A stretch of 64,000 nt of DNA from Gibbula magus (Eukaryota; Mollusca; Gastropoda; Trochida; Trochidae): contig OW388290.1 in assembly GCA_936450465.1 (NCBI GenBank), forward strand, positions 23,115,457 to 23,179,456. The letters run 5' to 3'. Below, in pieces: positions 63,080 to 64,000 of this stretch (positions within the stretch are counted from its first letter, which is position 1; the number at the start of each line of letters is the position of its first letter). The position numbers and the translations under genes are program-made. The notes under the pieces were generated by a model that ran no database searches, was not told where the DNA came from, and worked only from the letters and a program-made list of their open reading frames with translations.

Positions 63080-63588
63080 TGTGATGTCTAAATCGGGGCA
63101 CCGCGCGCGTAATACAACGTGCTTTACCTTTGACCTTTTCCGAAAAATAAACCTATTTCCGGGTTTTGGGAGCAGTTATTTTGGTGTACTTATAATAACA
63201 GTTATTTGACATATTGATATTTTCCAAAAACTATAATACATAATTATATTATGTAAACCTATATCTGAAAACATTCAAAAGAACTCACAACGATTTGTAG
63301 TTCTTACTCCATAATATAAATCACAAAATATTTCAATAAATAAGGATCCCTTCGAACCATGCCAATGACCTTTCGGGTCATGACCCAGTACAAGGTCAAT
63401 TTATTTTATTGACAAATCTATCGCGTCGCGGTTTTATCTTACTAGAAGATAGGTGCCCGAATACGTATCCAAGCATTCTGTTATTGAAAAAGACTGTGTC
63501 AAAGAGTGTCAAGATAATAAAACTGTTATGATTTCTGTCGTCGTGGAAGGGAGCGTATAGTCACGCTTGTTGATCATTGTCGACCACA
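63080..63588. promoter_or_regulatory. Probable bidirectional promoter (membrane protein / CCDC6)
   Basis: 509 bp separate the two divergent start codons. The interval has no coding potential and no recognisable transposon. It contains CpG-bearing stretches near each end (GCGCGCG around 63103, TCGCGTCGCGG around 63421) and a cluster of nuclear-receptor-like half-sites. Transcription start sites cannot be fixed from sequence alone; the shared-promoter role is inferred from layout. Confidence 0.55.
63366..63398. promoter_or_regulatory. Nuclear-receptor half-site cluster
   Basis: Within 33 bp there are TGACCT (63366), GGGTCA (63375), TGACCC (63381) and AGGTCA (63393). The middle two form the exact palindrome GGGTCATGACCC. 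The outer pairs are everted repeats with 3-nt and 6-nt spacers. A further TGACCT lies at 63131. Binding is inferred from the motif only. Confidence 0.4.
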
Positions 63589-63810
63589 ATGGCGGACAGT
63601 GCGAGTGAGTTAGAGAGCGACACCAGCTCGATAGATGGGGGGCCAACGTTGAAGCCCCCGTCGCCAGCACAAATGGAGCAGCTGCAAAAGAGAATAGAGT
63701 CTCTAGGCCAAGAAAACAGAGTGTTGAAGATGGAATTGGAGACGTACAAGCTGAAATGCAAGTCGTTACATGAGGAAAATCGTGAACTCCGAAAAGCAAG
63801 CGTGAACATA
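63589..63810 (+). CDS. CCDC6: CCDC6 first coding exon (gene continues past right edge)
   Basis: The exon encodes the N-terminal 74 residues of coiled-coil domain-containing protein 6, a phosphoprotein of the DNA-damage response in vertebrates and the classical RET fusion partner. The translation opens [14 protein letters not shown]. After a short Ser/Pro linker it enters a coiled coil, with [20 protein letters not shown] followed by [10 protein letters not shown], nearly identical to human [20 protein letters not shown] and ENRDLRKASV. The ATG at 63589 sits in CACAATGG. An upstream in-frame TTG is not a likely start. The donor is ATA|GTGAGT at 63810/63811, phase 0, where the human coding sequence also breaks as I recall. 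The human poly-Gly stretch is missing. Confidence 0.93.
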
Positions 63811-64000
63811 GTGAGTCAAATGTCTGTCTTTAGTATCGTGACTAATTTCGCTGTGATTTCATGTCATCATCAACAATTTATTGAAGACATTTTCATATTT
63901 GAGTAATGCAAAGTTATGTTCTTTGATATAAATGACATGGTAAACACAATTCATGCTAACAAAATATAATTCAATGTTTATAGACACTGGTATTTCATCA

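Noticed and set aside
63509..63809. Two minus-strand frames over CCDC6 exon 1
   Set aside because: They are shadows of the coiled-coil exon on the plus strand.

Overview
This is an AT-rich, intron-rich animal nuclear sequence, most likely from a mollusc and probably a gastropod. The evidence is metazoan genes split by consensus GT-AG introns, mollusc-type SINE tails ending in a GGCGTTAAAC block plus (CTCA)n, and several pearl-like elements that pair a (CCGT)n microsatellite with long tandem cores. There are no bacterial operons, no CRISPR array and no rRNA.

Four genes can be supported. (1) The first coding exon of an MPRIP/outspread-type Rho-interacting protein lies on the minus strand at 16831-16941; the rest of that gene must lie to the left, so about 16.8 kb at the left end is probably its first intron. 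(2) A complete HIF1AN (factor inhibiting HIF) lies on the plus strand at 27735-39824. Eight coding exons encode 331 residues, and all iron and 2-oxoglutarate ligands are present. (3) A complete 8-exon, 420-residue multi-pass membrane protein of unassigned function lies on the minus strand at 63079-55126. (4) The first coding exon of CCDC6 starts at 63589 on the plus strand and runs off the right edge. Genes 3 and 4 are divergent with 509 bp between their start codons, so they probably share a promoter. That interval holds a compact cluster of nuclear-receptor-type half-sites.

Most of the remaining DNA is repeats. 1-16.8 kb: degenerate satellites, SINE tails and a perfect 32-bp inverted repeat. 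17-27 kb: foldback MITEs, and a SINE split by a 5'-truncated LINE with matching 7-bp target duplications. 28-39 kb (HIF1AN introns): three related tandem-cored elements, plus a pyrimidine-rich minisatellite that is itself interrupted by another element and runs up to the exon 6 splice acceptor. 39-55 kb: a MITE present both intact and disrupted by a 169-bp-period element, a pogo-like MITE, and a 2.2-kb array of about fourteen 145-bp monomers each carrying a 37-bp near-palindrome. 55-63 kb (membrane-protein introns): SINEs, a foldback MITE, and a 55-bp SINE-tail insertion with a perfect 17-bp target duplication.

The strongest novelty candidates are the tandem-cored elements whose monomers all carry GGTCA/TGACC inverted repeats, the minisatellite that serves as the polypyrimidine tract of an essential HIF1AN exon, the bidirectional promoter, and the uncharacterised membrane protein.
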